Assembly: GCA_031399025.1 (NCBI GenBank)
Contig: JANNOJ010000022.1
Coordinates: 1-64,000, forward strand
Direction of reading: 5' to 3'
Source of the DNA: CBDBZL01 sp031399025
GTDB taxonomy: Bacteria > Pseudomonadota > Alphaproteobacteria > Sphingomonadales > Sphingomonadaceae
Length of the DNA stretch: 64,000 nucleotides
This document shows positions 7,372-16,706 of the stretch, piece by piece (position 1 is the first letter of the stretch; each line of letters starts with the position of its first letter). Under the pieces are notes generated by a model. It had not been told where the DNA came from. It searched no databases and worked only from the letters and a program-made list of their open reading frames with translations. Position numbers and translations under genes: made by a program.

Positions 7372-10203
7372 ATGTCCACCTGCAAGCGGTTTGCGGGGCT
7401 GCTTCTGCTCACCACCGCGCTCACCCTGCCCGGCGCCTTGCGCGCGCAAGGGGCGGGTGGCGATCCCGGCGCCGCGCCCCCGGCCGCGCCGCCCACCACG
7501 CCCGAGGGCGAGACCGGAGCGGACGTGCTGGGGGATGTCGAAGGCATCGACAATGCGGCGCCCGGCGAGGAGGAATTCGAAGAAGCGCCCGACATTTCCA
7601 TCCCGGGCGGCAGCAGCAGCGACACCATTATCGTCACCGGCCGGGTCAACCGCGATCCCGTGCGCCGCTCCACCCAGGTCATCAGCGTCCTGTCCACCGA
7701 ACAGATCGCCCGGACGGGGGAGGGCGACATTGCCGGCGCGCTCAGCCGCGTCACCGGCCTGTCGCTGCAGGAGAACGGCCGCGTGTTCGTGCGCGGTCTT
7801 GGCGATCGCTACTCGCTGGCGCTGCTGAACGGCCTGCCGCTGCCGAGCCCCGAACCGCTCAGCCGCGTGGTGCCGCTCGACATCTTCCCCACCAGCATCG
7901 TCGCCTCCAGCCTGGTGCAGAAGACCTATTCGGCCAACTTCCCGGGCGAATTCGGCGGCGGCCTGATCAACCTGACCACGCGCGCGGTGCCCGATGAGAG
8001 CTTCTTCACCGTGGGCGTCGGCATCAGCGGCGATACCGAGACCACCTTCGGCAACGGTCTGGCCTATTATGGCTCCGATACCGACTGGACGGGCTTCGAT
8101 GACGGCACCCGCGACCAGCCCGAAGAGCTGAGCACGTTCCTGGCGAGCGGCCAGCGGCTCAACGATCTGTCCTCCACCGACAACGAAACCGTGGGCAAGA
8201 GCCTCATCAACCCCAATCTCGTGACCTTGCAGACGATCGGCGACCTGCCGGCCAACTGGTCGGCTTCGTTCAGCGGCGGCACCTCGTTCGACGTGGGCGA
8301 TGACGGCCGCCTGGGCCTGATCGCCACCGCCTCCTACGGCAACCGGTGGCGCAACCGCGCGATCACCCGGCAGACCGGCTTCGGCGCCGAGGGCATCGAC
8401 GATTTGACGGTGGCCACCGATTTCCTCGATTTCACGACCGACAACCGCATCACGTTCAATGCGCTGCTGGGCCTCGGCCTGGAACTCGGCGAGCACCAGT
8501 TCCGCTGGACCAACCTGTTCATTCGCGACACGCAGAAGCAGGCGAGCCTGGCCGAGGGCGATGTGTTCTTCGGCACCAACGATGGCTCCAACGAGCAGAA
8601 CCAGGAAACCGCCTGGTACGAGCGGCAGCTGATCGATTCTCAGGTGGTCGGCGAGCTCGAGTTCGGCCCGCTGAGCCTGGACCTGCGCGGCGGTTTCGCC
8701 CGCACCGACCGCGAAGCGCCCTACGAATACAGCTTCACCTACGTGCGGACCAACCGCGCCGGCGACCCCTACGGCAACGAGTTCATCAACCTGCTCGACG
8801 GCAGCCGCGGCAACGCCCTGGTGGTCTTTTCCGATCTCTACGAGGAACTCTGGTACGGCGGCATCGACCTGTCCTACCAGCTGCTCGACACGCTGCGCGC
8901 CACCGTGGGCTACGCTTATTCAGACACCGACCGCTATTCCGAACGGCGCGAGTTCCAGTTCCAGTCGCAGGGGTTTGCCAACAGCGAACTGCGCGGGATC
9001 GGCCTGTTGGAGCCGCGCTACCTCCTCCAGCCCTCGGTGTTCGACTATCGGGCGGCGGCCGAGGCGAACAATGCGGCCAATCCGGACGCCCAGCTGCCGG
9101 TCTTCAGCATCCGCGTGCGCGAGCTGACCGAGGCCAACCCGGCGTTCAATGCCGAGCTGCTGATCCACGCCGGTTACGGCCAGATCGACTTCGAGCCGAC
9201 CGACAGCCTCAGCCTGAACCTGGGCGTGCGTTACGAGGACGCCGAGCAGACGGTCACCCCGCTCAACCTGTTCGCCACCCCCATCAACCTGGCCGCCAAC
9301 ACGCGGATCGCCAACGATTACTGGCTGCCTGCGGCCACGCTGACCTTCCGGCCGACCGAGGACCTCCAGCTGCGGCTGAGCGCCTCGCGCACCCTGGCCA
9401 GGCCGCAGTTCCGCGAGCTGATCTACCAGCCTTACACCGATCCCGAGAGCAATCGCGACTTCATCGGCAACCCGGCGCTGCAGGACAGCGAGCTGACCAA
9501 CGCCGAGGCGCGGGTGGAATATTACCTGCCCAATCGCAGCCGCATTTCGCTCGCGGGCTTCTACAAGGATATCGAGAACCCGATCGAGCCCTACTCGCAG
9601 TTCTCGGACAACTCCCAGACGATCCTCTTCGCGAACGCGCCGACCGCCCGGCTCTACGGCGCCGAAGCGGAGGTGGAGTACAATCTCGACCTGTATGATT
9701 TTGGCGGAATGTTCGAGACCAAACAGATCGTGGCGCTCGCCAACTACACCTACACGCAGTCCGAGCTGACGGTGAACGATGACGATACGACCTCCACCTT
9801 CGACGGCAACCAGGCGGTGTCGCAGCTGGCCTCGGTGTTCTTCATCGACGGCGCGCCCCTGACCGGGCAATCGGACCATCTGGCCAATCTCCAGCTCAGC
9901 CTGGAGGACACCGAGGTGCTGCAGCAGCTCACCTTCCTGCTCTCCTACGCCAGCGAGCGGGTCACCAGCCGCGGCGGCGGCAACAACCTGCCCGACGTGA
10001 TCGAGGAACCCGGTTTCCGGCTCGATATCGTCGTGCGCCAGGGCATTCCGCTGTTCGGGATGGAGAGCGAACTCAAGCTGGAAGCGCGCAACATCCTTGG
10101 CCAGGGGCACGAGGAGTTCCAGGACAAGGGCGCCAACCGGCTGGACATCAACACCTACGATGTCGGCCAGAGCCTGGCCGCCTCGCTGTCGGTCACCTTC
10201 TGA
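7372..10203 (+). CDS. TonB-dependent outer-membrane receptor
   Basis: A 943-residue outer-membrane receptor with a signal peptide ending near GALRAQ. An acidic linker is followed by a TonB box, DTIIVTGRV, and a plug domain (STEQIARTGEGDIAGALSR; VRGLGDRYSLALLNG). The rest is a long beta-barrel finishing in a C-terminal aromatic, SLSVTF. It would import an unknown substrate with TonB energy. ATG 7372 is preferred over ATG 7354 because GAGGGG precedes it and the signal peptide starts cleanly. It follows the lipoprotein gene and may share Pho-like control. Substrate cannot be read from sequence. Confidence 0.9.
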   Translation: MSTCKRFAGLLLLTTALTLPGALRAQGAGGDPGAAPPAAPPTTPEGETGADVLGDVEGIDNAAPGEEEFEEAPDISIPGGSSSDTIIVTGRVNRDPVRRSTQVISVLSTEQIARTGEGDIAGALSRVTGLSLQENGRVFVRGLGDRYSLALLNGLPLPSPEPLSRVVPLDIFPTSIVASSLVQKTYSANFPGEFGGGLINLTTRAVPDESFFTVGVGISGDTETTFGNGLAYYGSDTDWTGFDDGTRDQPEELSTFLASGQRLNDLSSTDNETVGKSLINPNLVTLQTIGDLPANWSASFSGGTSFDVGDDGRLGLIATASYGNRWRNRAITRQTGFGAEGIDDLTVATDFLDFTTDNRITFNALLGLGLELGEHQFRWTNLFIRDTQKQASLAEGDVFFGTNDGSNEQNQETAWYERQLIDSQVVGELEFGPLSLDLRGGFARTDREAPYEYSFTYVRTNRAGDPYGNEFINLLDGSRGNALVVFSDLYEELWYGGIDLSYQLLDTLRATVGYAYSDTDRYSERREFQFQSQGFANSELRGIGLLEPRYLLQPSVFDYRAAAEANNAANPDAQLPVFSIRVRELTEANPAFNAELLIHAGYGQIDFEPTDSLSLNLGVRYEDAEQTVTPLNLFATPINLAANTRIANDYWLPAATLTFRPTEDLQLRLSASRTLARPQFRELIYQPYTDPESNRDFIGNPALQDSELTNAEARVEYYLPNRSRISLAGFYKDIENPIEPYSQFSDNSQTILFANAPTARLYGAEAEVEYNLDLYDFGGMFETKQIVALANYTYTQSELTVNDDDTTSTFDGNQAVSQLASVFFIDGAPLTGQSDHLANLQLSLEDTEVLQQLTFLLSYASERVTSRGGGNNLPDVIEEPGFRLDIVVRQGIPLFGMESELKLEARNILGQGHEEFQDKGANRLDINTYDVGQSLAASLSVTF

Positions 10204-10304
10204 GTTCGGGCGCCGAGACCGTCGGCTACCGGCATGACCCCGCCACTCCACTCCCCAAGCGTTGCGCAGCTGATCAGGCGTCCGGGTGAAGGCCAAAACC
10301 CGCT

Positions 10305-10982
10305 TCAAGGCAGGTCGAGCACGTAGCCCTTGCCGTGCACCGTGCGCAGCAGCCGCCCGCCGCCCGCCGCCCGCAGGCCGGCGCGCAGGCGCTTGATCCA
10401 CACGTCCACGGTGCGCAGGTAATCGGGGTTGCCCGCCTTGCCGAGCGCATCCACCAGTTCCTGGCGCGAGAGGACGCGGTTGGGATTTTCCGCCATGAAC
10501 CGCAGCACGCGGAATTCGTTGGGCCGCAGCGCGACGAGCTGGCCCTGCCAGCGGACCTGTTCACCCGCGATGTTGACATTCAGCCCACCCACCTCGATCG
10601 ACCGGTTGGCCGCGTGCCGCAGGTGCTCGGCCGAATGCAGCGCCAGCACGCGGTCGAGCATGGCCTGGCGATCGAGCGGACCGATGGCGTAATCGTCGGC
10701 CCCCGCTTTGAGGGCGCGGCGCCGGTCGTCGCTGTCGTCGGCCTCCAGCACCATGGTGACATGGGCGTCGCGCATGCGTGCATCGGCCCGCAGGCGGCGG
10801 CACATCTCCAGGCCTGATAGGTCGTCCATCACCCAGTCGACGAAGGCCCAGGCCGGGCCTTCCACCAGCCGCTGCGGCCCGCCTGCGGCCAAGTGGCCGA
10901 AGCTGAAGACTGCCTCACCGTGGAGGAAATCGTCGAACCGCGCCGCCGATCGGTCGGTGGTGAGGATGCTGACGCGGTTCAT
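10305..10982 (-). CDS. PhoB/OmpR-family regulator with degenerate receiver
   Basis: A 225-residue response-regulator-like protein. The C-terminal winged helix (about residues 127-225) is clear: LRPNEFRVLRFMAENPNRV, DYLRTVDVWIKRLR and TVHGKGYVLDLP. The N-terminal receiver keeps an Asp at the phosphorylation position (FVDWVMDDLSGLE, Asp49). It lacks the usual N-terminal acidic pair and has Ile-Gly-Pro where Lys-Pro is expected (DDYAIGPLD). It may therefore act without phosphorylation. No histidine kinase is adjacent. ATG 10982 has a GGGTGGGG site upstream. Convergent with the TonB receptor; it could be the local regulator of the Pho-like sites, but that is unproven. Confidence 0.85.
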   Translation of the reverse strand: MNRVSILTTDRSAARFDDFLHGEAVFSFGHLAAGGPQRLVEGPAWAFVDWVMDDLSGLEMCRRLRADARMRDAHVTMVLEADDSDDRRRALKAGADDYAIGPLDRQAMLDRVLALHSAEHLRHAANRSIEVGGLNVNIAGEQVRWQGQLVALRPNEFRVLRFMAENPNRVLSRQELVDALGKAGNPDYLRTVDVWIKRLRAGLRAAGGGRLLRTVHGKGYVLDLP

Positions 10983-11175
10983 TGCCCCACCCTGTGCTCG
11001 GCCGATGCTCGGCGCACGCTCGGCTCGTACTCGGCAACGTCGCGCACGGCCATCGTCCGATCCCTTGTTCCGAATACCTGCCGCCCGGATGTGACCGGGC
11101 CATGACGAAGCCCGCGGCGTGGACGGCAGCCCGGCGCCCGCCCGCTGGCGATCGGGCCGGATCGCAGCCGCCCGA

Positions 11176-12987
11176 TCAGCCTGGCAGGGTGAGCGGCCGG
11201 CTTTCGTAATGCGAGCGCCATTGCTGCACTTCGGCCAGCAGGATCTCGCGCACGCCGCGGGCGCGGTCGAGCAGCCCCTGGTAGGTTGCCGGGTCGCGCT
11301 CGATGCGCAGCCGCAGTCGTCGCAGCCGCCGGGCGATCTCGGCCGACCGCAGGCTGCTGGCGGCAAAATCGCCCTGCATGCGAATGCCGTAGAGGGCCGC
11401 GGCGAGCGCCGGGAACAGCGCGGTGATGAAGGTCACCAGCTCGGCTCCGCCCAGGCCGCCGATCGCGAGCCCGCTGCCGTCGGTGGTGAGATAGGCGATG
11501 ATGAACAGCAGACAGGCGAAAATCGTGCCGAAGAACAGCGCATCTCCGGCATGGTGCAGGCTGTGATTGGCATGCGCCATCGCGTGGGCATTGGCGCGAT
11601 GGTAGCTGCCCTGCTCGTCGATGAGGTCGATGAGCTCCTGGCGGGCGGTTGCGAGATAGGTCGCGTCAACCCGCGCGCTCGGCATCCCCAGCTCGCGCGC
11701 GCAGGCCCGCACGTACCAGTGCACCCAGCCGGGCGCCTGGTGGCCGTCCTCGCCCGCCCGCAGGCCGAGTTTGCCGAGCGGCGCGGTGAGCACCAGCATC
11801 CGCAACCGCTCGGCGACCTGGCGCCGGTCGAGCCAGCACTGGTGCAGGTTGAGCCGCCGGCCGGCCTGGGTGTTGAGCATGATGAGACCGATGACGCCGA
11901 GCTCGAGGATGATGAGCAACAGCTTGAGCGAGGGGAGCAGCAGGCTGGACAGCGCCAGCATGACGGCCAGGCCCGCCATGGCGAAATTGGTGAGGAAGGT
12001 GGAGCGATAGCGCGTGGCGAAACGGTTCGCCTCGGCATCGGCCTGCGCGTAACGGTCGAGCACGACGCCGTTGAGCCTGTCGCCGAACCGCCCGCGCCCG
12101 GCGAACGGGGCGGTCTTGCTCACCAGCCATTCGCGCGATTGAGCCGCGCTGCCGATGCGAAAGCTGGTGTTGCGCCATTTGCGCGCGCCGGTGAGCGCCA
12201 GCAGCAGCGGCCAGGCTAGCGCCGGAGCAGGGCCGGCCGGCGGCGAGCGGAGATAGCCTTCGAGCGAGTGGCGCTCCCGGTGTTCGGGCGGGGCGCACAG
12301 GTGCTCGACCACGGCGATCAGGCGGGCGCGGAAATCTTCGACCCCCGCCGCCACGGGCGTGGCCAGGTCGCCATCGGCATTCTCCACGCCGGGCCAGATG
12401 AGCCGCGGGCAGGCCGGGTCGTCGGGGTCGATATGGATGATGGGCAGGTGCAGGGCGATGGCCTCGGCGACGATCTGCGCGGTGCCCCCGCGACCCTTGG
12501 CCGGATCGCCGTCCCACACCGCGATCAAGATGTCGGCCTGCGCCATCACCATGCGCCCCGCGGCCTCGTAGGCGTAGGCCCGGTCGCCGGGCAGTTCGCT
12601 CAGCTCGAGCACGCTCTCCGACCGGTCGATCAGCTGGCGCGAGAGCGCCCAGGCCTCGGGCTCGAAATCGCGCGCATAGAGCTCGGCCGCGAAGGGCAGG
12701 CAGGCCGACAGGCCCATGCCGCAGGCGAGCGCCGCCTCGGCGACCACCACGTCCGCGCCCTCCGCCAGCGAAGACACCAGCATGGCCGAAGGCGGCGTGG
12801 CGGAAAAGATCGCGGAATGCCGGGCATGGAGCTGCGCCAGGGTGTCCTGCGTCAGGCGGAAGGCTTCGATGCAGCTGTCGCTGATCGCGGCGTGGTCGGC
12901 CTCGGACAGGCGCGGCGGGCGGTGGCCGGTCACGCCGAAGCGCAGCACCAGGCGAGGTTTCAGGTCGTCGGCCACGAGGCCCGACAT
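11176..12987 (-). CDS. SLOG-like nucleotide-sensor / SLATT-like membrane protein
   Basis: A 603-residue protein. The N-terminal half resembles the Rossmann-like SLOG family: RFGVTGHRPP (residues 16-25), SSLAEGADVVVAEAAL (72-87) and ILIAVWDGDPAKGRGGTAQ. The C-terminal half has two hydrophobic hairpins, about residues 333-375 and 480-532, each followed by a basic helical region (RSAEIARRLRRLRLRIE), resembling SLATT two-TM effectors. SLOG and SLATT families are known from comparative genomics as parts of nucleotide-signalling conflict systems. Here the gene lies 37 bases after the Gfo/Idh gene in the same direction rather than beside a CD-NTase. The start was set at ATG 12987 because longer frames would run deep into that gene. 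Defence or housekeeping role unresolved. Confidence 0.7.
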   Translation of the reverse strand: MSGLVADDLKPRLVLRFGVTGHRPPRLSEADHAAISDSCIEAFRLTQDTLAQLHARHSAIFSATPPSAMLVSSLAEGADVVVAEAALACGMGLSACLPFAAELYARDFEPEAWALSRQLIDRSESVLELSELPGDRAYAYEAAGRMVMAQADILIAVWDGDPAKGRGGTAQIVAEAIALHLPIIHIDPDDPACPRLIWPGVENADGDLATPVAAGVEDFRARLIAVVEHLCAPPEHRERHSLEGYLRSPPAGPAPALAWPLLLALTGARKWRNTSFRIGSAAQSREWLVSKTAPFAGRGRFGDRLNGVVLDRYAQADAEANRFATRYRSTFLTNFAMAGLAVMLALSSLLLPSLKLLLIILELGVIGLIMLNTQAGRRLNLHQCWLDRRQVAERLRMLVLTAPLGKLGLRAGEDGHQAPGWVHWYVRACARELGMPSARVDATYLATARQELIDLIDEQGSYHRANAHAMAHANHSLHHAGDALFFGTIFACLLFIIAYLTTDGSGLAIGGLGGAELVTFITALFPALAAALYGIRMQGDFAASSLRSAEIARRLRRLRLRIERDPATYQGLLDRARGVREILLAEVQQWRSHYESRPLTLPG

Positions 12988-13024
12988 ATCGGCACAGCGG
13001 CGCGGTTGCCAGCGCCAAGCTGAG

Positions 13025-14044
13025 CTAGGCGGCGAGCGTCCCGCCGCCCGGCGCGCGGGCGTGCGCATAGATCCGGTCGAGCACCGCGGTGGTGGCGAGC
13101 ACGTCCCGGCAGGCCGCATCGAAGCGCTCGCCACGCGCCAGCCGTCGCGCCCAGTCGGCCGCCAGCCGCCCGGGCCAGGCGTCGGGCGGCGCGCACAAGC
13201 TGACGCTCGCGGTGCCGGTGTGCGCCTCGGCCGCCAGGTCGAAGAAGCTGCCGGCGACATTGTAAAGCGCCGCGCCCCCCTGGGTGCCCTGGAACCGTGC
13301 TCCGATCACCGCCTCGCGCCCGGCATGGGCGTGCCAGGAACAGCCGATGCGCACGAGCGCGCCGCCCGCCAGGCGCAGTTCGGCCAGGGCGTAATCCTCG
13401 ACGCGGTCGGGCGCCTCGGCCAGCGGCCGGCCCTTGGCGAACAGCGCGCCCGAGACGGCCGCCACTGCCGGCCAGTCCAGCGCCCGCAAGGCGAAGTCGA
13501 CCAGATGGACGCCCAGATCCATCAGGCAGCCCCCGCCCGCGAGCGCGCGATCGTAGAACCACGGCTGGTCGGGACCGTAGGCGTTGTGGAATTCCAGCTC
13601 GGCGGCGAAGATGGGGCCCAGCGCGCCGTCGCGGATGCGCGCCACGATCGCCTCGGCGGCGGCCGTGCGGCGATAGGACAGGTCGACCATCAGCAGCCGG
13701 TCGGCGGCGCGCGCGGTCTCGACCGCCGCCCGCGCCTCGGCCTCGCTGCGGCCGAGCGGTTTCTGGCAGAACACCGCCGCGCCCGCCGCGAGCGCCGCCA
13801 CCGCCTGCGCTGCGTGCAGGGCGCTGGGGGTGGCGATGACCACCCCGTCCACTCCCCGCTCAAGCATGGCCTCGAGCGAGGGCAGGACCTGGGCGCCCGG
13901 CGCCAGCGCCTGCGCCCGGGCCGCGCATTCGGGCGCCGGGTCGACGATCGCCACGGCCTCGATGGCGCCCGTCGCGAGCATGGCCTGCATCCGGTCGCGT
14001 CCGATCCAGCCCGTGCCGAGGAAGCCTACCCGCGCGACGTTCAC
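13025..14044 (-). CDS. Gfo/Idh/MocA-family NAD(P)-dependent sugar oxidoreductase
   Basis: A 339-residue cytoplasmic dehydrogenase. The N-terminal Rossmann fold begins VGFLGTGWIGRDRM, the family motif CQKPLGRSEAEA (normally EKP) follows, and the C-terminal substrate domain contains GGGCLMDLGVHLVDF with the conserved catalytic-region Asp and His. Such enzymes oxidise or reduce sugars, inositols or sugar nucleotides. GTG 14044 overlaps the stop of the alcohol dehydrogenase by four bases, so the pair is translationally coupled. With inositol-3-phosphate synthase nearby, an inositol or nucleotide-sugar substrate is plausible but not shown. Confidence 0.88.
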   Translation of the reverse strand: MNVARVGFLGTGWIGRDRMQAMLATGAIEAVAIVDPAPECAARAQALAPGAQVLPSLEAMLERGVDGVVIATPSALHAAQAVAALAAGAAVFCQKPLGRSEAEARAAVETARAADRLLMVDLSYRRTAAAEAIVARIRDGALGPIFAAELEFHNAYGPDQPWFYDRALAGGGCLMDLGVHLVDFALRALDWPAVAAVSGALFAKGRPLAEAPDRVEDYALAELRLAGGALVRIGCSWHAHAGREAVIGARFQGTQGGAALYNVAGSFFDLAAEAHTGTASVSLCAPPDAWPGRLAADWARRLARGERFDAACRDVLATTAVLDRIYAHARAPGGGTLAA

Positions 14045-15000
14045 GGATAGAGCACCAGCGCCTTGACGAAGCCGGCCGGTTTGTCGCGCGTGGCATCGAG
14101 CGCGGCGCCCAGTTCCTCCAGCCGATAGCGATGGGTGTACAACCGCCCGGGATCGAGCCGGCCGCTCGCCACCGCCGCCACCGCTTCGCGCACCCCGCGC
14201 AGCTGCACCGCCGGATCGCGCTCGTGGGCGTTGACGACGTCGATCCCCTTCCAGTTCCACAGCTGCATGGCGACCTGGCGCGGCCCGGCCTGGTGGTAGC
14301 CGGCCACCACCAGCCGCCCGCCGAAGCCGACCAGCTCGCCCGCCAGGTCGAGCGGCCATTGCTTGCCCACGCACTCGATCACCCGCGCGCACAGCGCCTC
14401 GCCGGCAAGCGCCTTCACCTGATCGATGATCGCGTGATGGTCAGCCATGGCGATGGTCTCGGCGGCGCCGTAATGGCGGGCCAACGCCAACGATTCCGCC
14501 CGGCGCGAGATGGCGATGACCCGCGCCCCGGCATCATGCGCGAGCTTGGTCAACACCGCACCCAGAAAGCCGATGCCGATGATCGCCACCGTCTGCCCCG
14601 GGGCGATGGCGCTGCGCCGCAAGATGTTGAACGCGCAGCCCAGCGGCTCGCCGGGGAAGGGCGCGCCGTCGAGCGCGGGCGGCAGCTTCACCACCCGGCC
14701 GGCGGGCGCGATGTCGGCCTCGGCATAGGCCCGGTGGCCCAGCGTCGCCACCCGGTCGCCCGGCGCCAGGCCCGCGACGCCCGCGCCCACCGCCTCCACC
14801 CGCCCCCAGCCCTCATGGCCCAGCTCGCCCGGCGGGGTGGGATAGCGCATCCATTCCTGCCCCGCCCAGGGCTCCAGGTTGGAGGCGCACACGCCGCAGC
14901 CTTCCAGCCGTACCCGCACTTCGCCAGGCCCGGGCTCGGGCAAGGCGCACTCGGCGATGGCGATCTCGCCCGGCGCGGTGAGCACCGCGGCGCGCATCAT
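14041..15000 (-). CDS. Zinc-type medium-chain dehydrogenase
   Basis: A 319-residue MDR-superfamily oxidoreductase. The GroES-like part carries GCGVCASNLEPW and GELGHEGWGRV, matching the catalytic-metal Cys and Gly-His-Glu motifs. The Rossmann part carries AIIGIGFLGAVLTKLA. It is shorter than typical zinc alcohol dehydrogenases (about 340-350) and the four-Cys structural zinc loop is not evident. Related enzymes act on sorbitol, threonine or nucleotide-linked sugars. It is coupled to the following Gfo/Idh gene, suggesting two-step redox remodelling of one sugar. Confidence 0.85.
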   Translation of the reverse strand: MMRAAVLTAPGEIAIAECALPEPGPGEVRVRLEGCGVCASNLEPWAGQEWMRYPTPPGELGHEGWGRVEAVGAGVAGLAPGDRVATLGHRAYAEADIAPAGRVVKLPPALDGAPFPGEPLGCAFNILRRSAIAPGQTVAIIGIGFLGAVLTKLAHDAGARVIAISRRAESLALARHYGAAETIAMADHHAIIDQVKALAGEALCARVIECVGKQWPLDLAGELVGFGGRLVVAGYHQAGPRQVAMQLWNWKGIDVVNAHERDPAVQLRGVREAVAAVASGRLDPGRLYTHRYRLEELGAALDATRDKPAGFVKALVLYP

Positions 15001-15050
15001 CCGACCAGCCCCGCCGGCAACGAAAGCGCCGGCCGAGGATTGATCTGGCC

Positions 15051-15593
15051 ATGACCGCCACCAGCCACCAGCCCGCCCAGCCCGGCATGAGCGCCACCCT
15101 GCGCGAGAACATCGCCGCGCTCACCCGCCGCCAGCGCGAGGACGCCTCGCGGGCGGGGACGAGCGAGCAGGTGGCCGATGCCATCACCCGCTTCACCGGC
15201 TCGATGACCTTCGTGGCGCTGCACCTGGTCCTTTACGGCAGCTGGATCGCGGTGAACCTGGAATGGCTGCCCATCATCCCGCCGTTCGATCCCACCTTCG
15301 TGGTCCTGGCGATGGCGGCTTCGGTGGAGGCGATCTTCCTCTCCACCTTCGTGCTCATCAGCCAGAACCGCATGGCCGAGGCCGCGCGCCGCCGCGCCGA
15401 TCTCGACCTGCACGTCAACCTCCTCGCCGAGCACGAGCTGACCAGGCTGGCGGCGCTGGTGGACCGGATCGCACGCAAGCTCGACGTGCCGGTGGACGCC
15501 GCCGAGTTCGTCGAGATCGAGCAGGACGTCCGGCCGCTCGCCGTGATCGATGCGCTGGAGAGCGAGCGGCGGCGCGAAGGGTTGCAAGATTGA
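15051..15593 (+). CDS. DUF1003 membrane protein
   Basis: A 180-residue protein matching the DUF1003 pattern: a soluble N-terminus, then two transmembrane helices with a short loop (MTFVALHLVLYGSWIAVNL; FVVLAMAASVEAIFLSTFV), then ISQNRMAEAARRRADLDLH and a helical, probably coiled-coil cytoplasmic tail. Function of the family is unknown. It stands alone on the plus strand, divergent from the dehydrogenase and ending six bases from the tail of inositol-3-phosphate synthase. Confidence 0.88.
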   Translation: MTATSHQPAQPGMSATLRENIAALTRRQREDASRAGTSEQVADAITRFTGSMTFVALHLVLYGSWIAVNLEWLPIIPPFDPTFVVLAMAASVEAIFLSTFVLISQNRMAEAARRRADLDLHVNLLAEHELTRLAALVDRIARKLDVPVDAAEFVEIEQDVRPLAVIDALESERRREGLQD

Positions 15594-15599
15594 TGGGCC

Positions 15600-16706
15600 T
15601 CAGCCGGCGGCGATAAAGGCTGCGAGCGCCGTCCACGCCTCGTCATCGGTCGTTTGGCGCGGCGGGTGCTTGCAGAAATAGGCGGCGGCCGGGTCGATCG
15701 GCCCGGCCAGCTCGCGGTCCAGCGCCAGCCTGGCGCAGCGGATCATATCGATCGCCACGCCGGCCGAATTGGGGCTGTCCTCCACCGACAGGCGCAGCTC
15801 CAGGTTCATCGGCACGCCGCCGAACAGCCTGCCCTCCATGCGCAGGAAGCACACCTTGTTGTCGTTCTGCCAGGCGACGTAATCCGACGGGCCGACATGG
15901 ATGTTCTCGTCTGCCATCCGCTCGGCTGCGACCGACTGCACGGCCTCGGTCTTGCTCTCCTTCTTGGACGCCAGTCGGCTGCGCTCGAGCATGTTGAGAA
16001 AGTCGGTGTTGCCGCCGGTGTTGAGCTGGTAGGTGCGCTCCAGCTTGACGCCGCGCTTGGCGAACAGGTCGGTCAGCACGCGGTGGACGATGGTGGCGCC
16101 CAGCTGCGCCTTGATGTCGTCGCCGATGATCGGCACGCCGGCCGCGCGGAAGCGTTCGGCCCAGGCCTGGTCGCTGGCGATGAACACCGGGATATTGTTG
16201 ACGAAGGCGACCCCGGCTTCCAGCGCGCATTCGGCATAGAATTCGGTGGCGGCCTGGGAGCCCACCGGCAAATAGTTCATCAGCACCTCGGCCTCGGTCT
16301 CGCGCAGTGTGGCGATCACCTGGTCGCGCGTCGCCTCGGGCGCGTCGGCACGGCGGAAGCTGCGCTCGTCGGGGTAGCCGGCCATATGCTCGGCCACGCC
16401 GTCGAGCACCCGGCCCATGCCCACCAGCGTGCCGGTCGGCTCCAACTTGTCGCAGAACACCGCGGTGCAATTGGGCTTGGCGAACACGGCCTCGGCGAGG
16501 TCGCGGCCCACTTTGCGCCGGTCGATGTCCCAGGCGGCGACCACGCGGATGTCCTCGGGCCGATAGCCGCCCAGCTCGTGGTGCATCAGGCCGGTCAGAT
16601 CGTTGGCCCCGCTGCGATAATAGGCCAGGCCCTGCACCAGCGAACTGGCGCAATTGCCCACGCCCACCAGCGCCACCTTGATTTCACGCGAATGAGGCGA
16701 AAGCAT
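15600..16706 (-). CDS. ino1: Inositol-3-phosphate synthase
   Basis: A 368-residue NAD-dependent enzyme converting glucose 6-phosphate to 1D-myo-inositol 3-phosphate. It is the short actinobacterial/archaeal type. Motifs include the Rossmann start VALVGVGNCASSLVQGL, MNYLPVGSQAATEFYAECA, IIGDDIKAQLGATIVHR, QLNTGGNTDFLNML and SKKESKTEAV. ATG 16706 was preferred to GTG 16712 because AAGGGA sits eight bases upstream of the ATG. The gene overlaps the end of the glycosidase-like gene by 23 bases, so they are co-transcribed. It implies inositol in the product of the glycan locus or in a membrane lipid. Confidence 0.93.
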   Translation of the reverse strand: MLSPHSREIKVALVGVGNCASSLVQGLAYYRSGANDLTGLMHHELGGYRPEDIRVVAAWDIDRRKVGRDLAEAVFAKPNCTAVFCDKLEPTGTLVGMGRVLDGVAEHMAGYPDERSFRRADAPEATRDQVIATLRETEAEVLMNYLPVGSQAATEFYAECALEAGVAFVNNIPVFIASDQAWAERFRAAGVPIIGDDIKAQLGATIVHRVLTDLFAKRGVKLERTYQLNTGGNTDFLNMLERSRLASKKESKTEAVQSVAAERMADENIHVGPSDYVAWQNDNKVCFLRMEGRLFGGVPMNLELRLSVEDSPNSAGVAIDMIRCARLALDRELAGPIDPAAAYFCKHPPRQTTDDEAWTALAAFIAAG

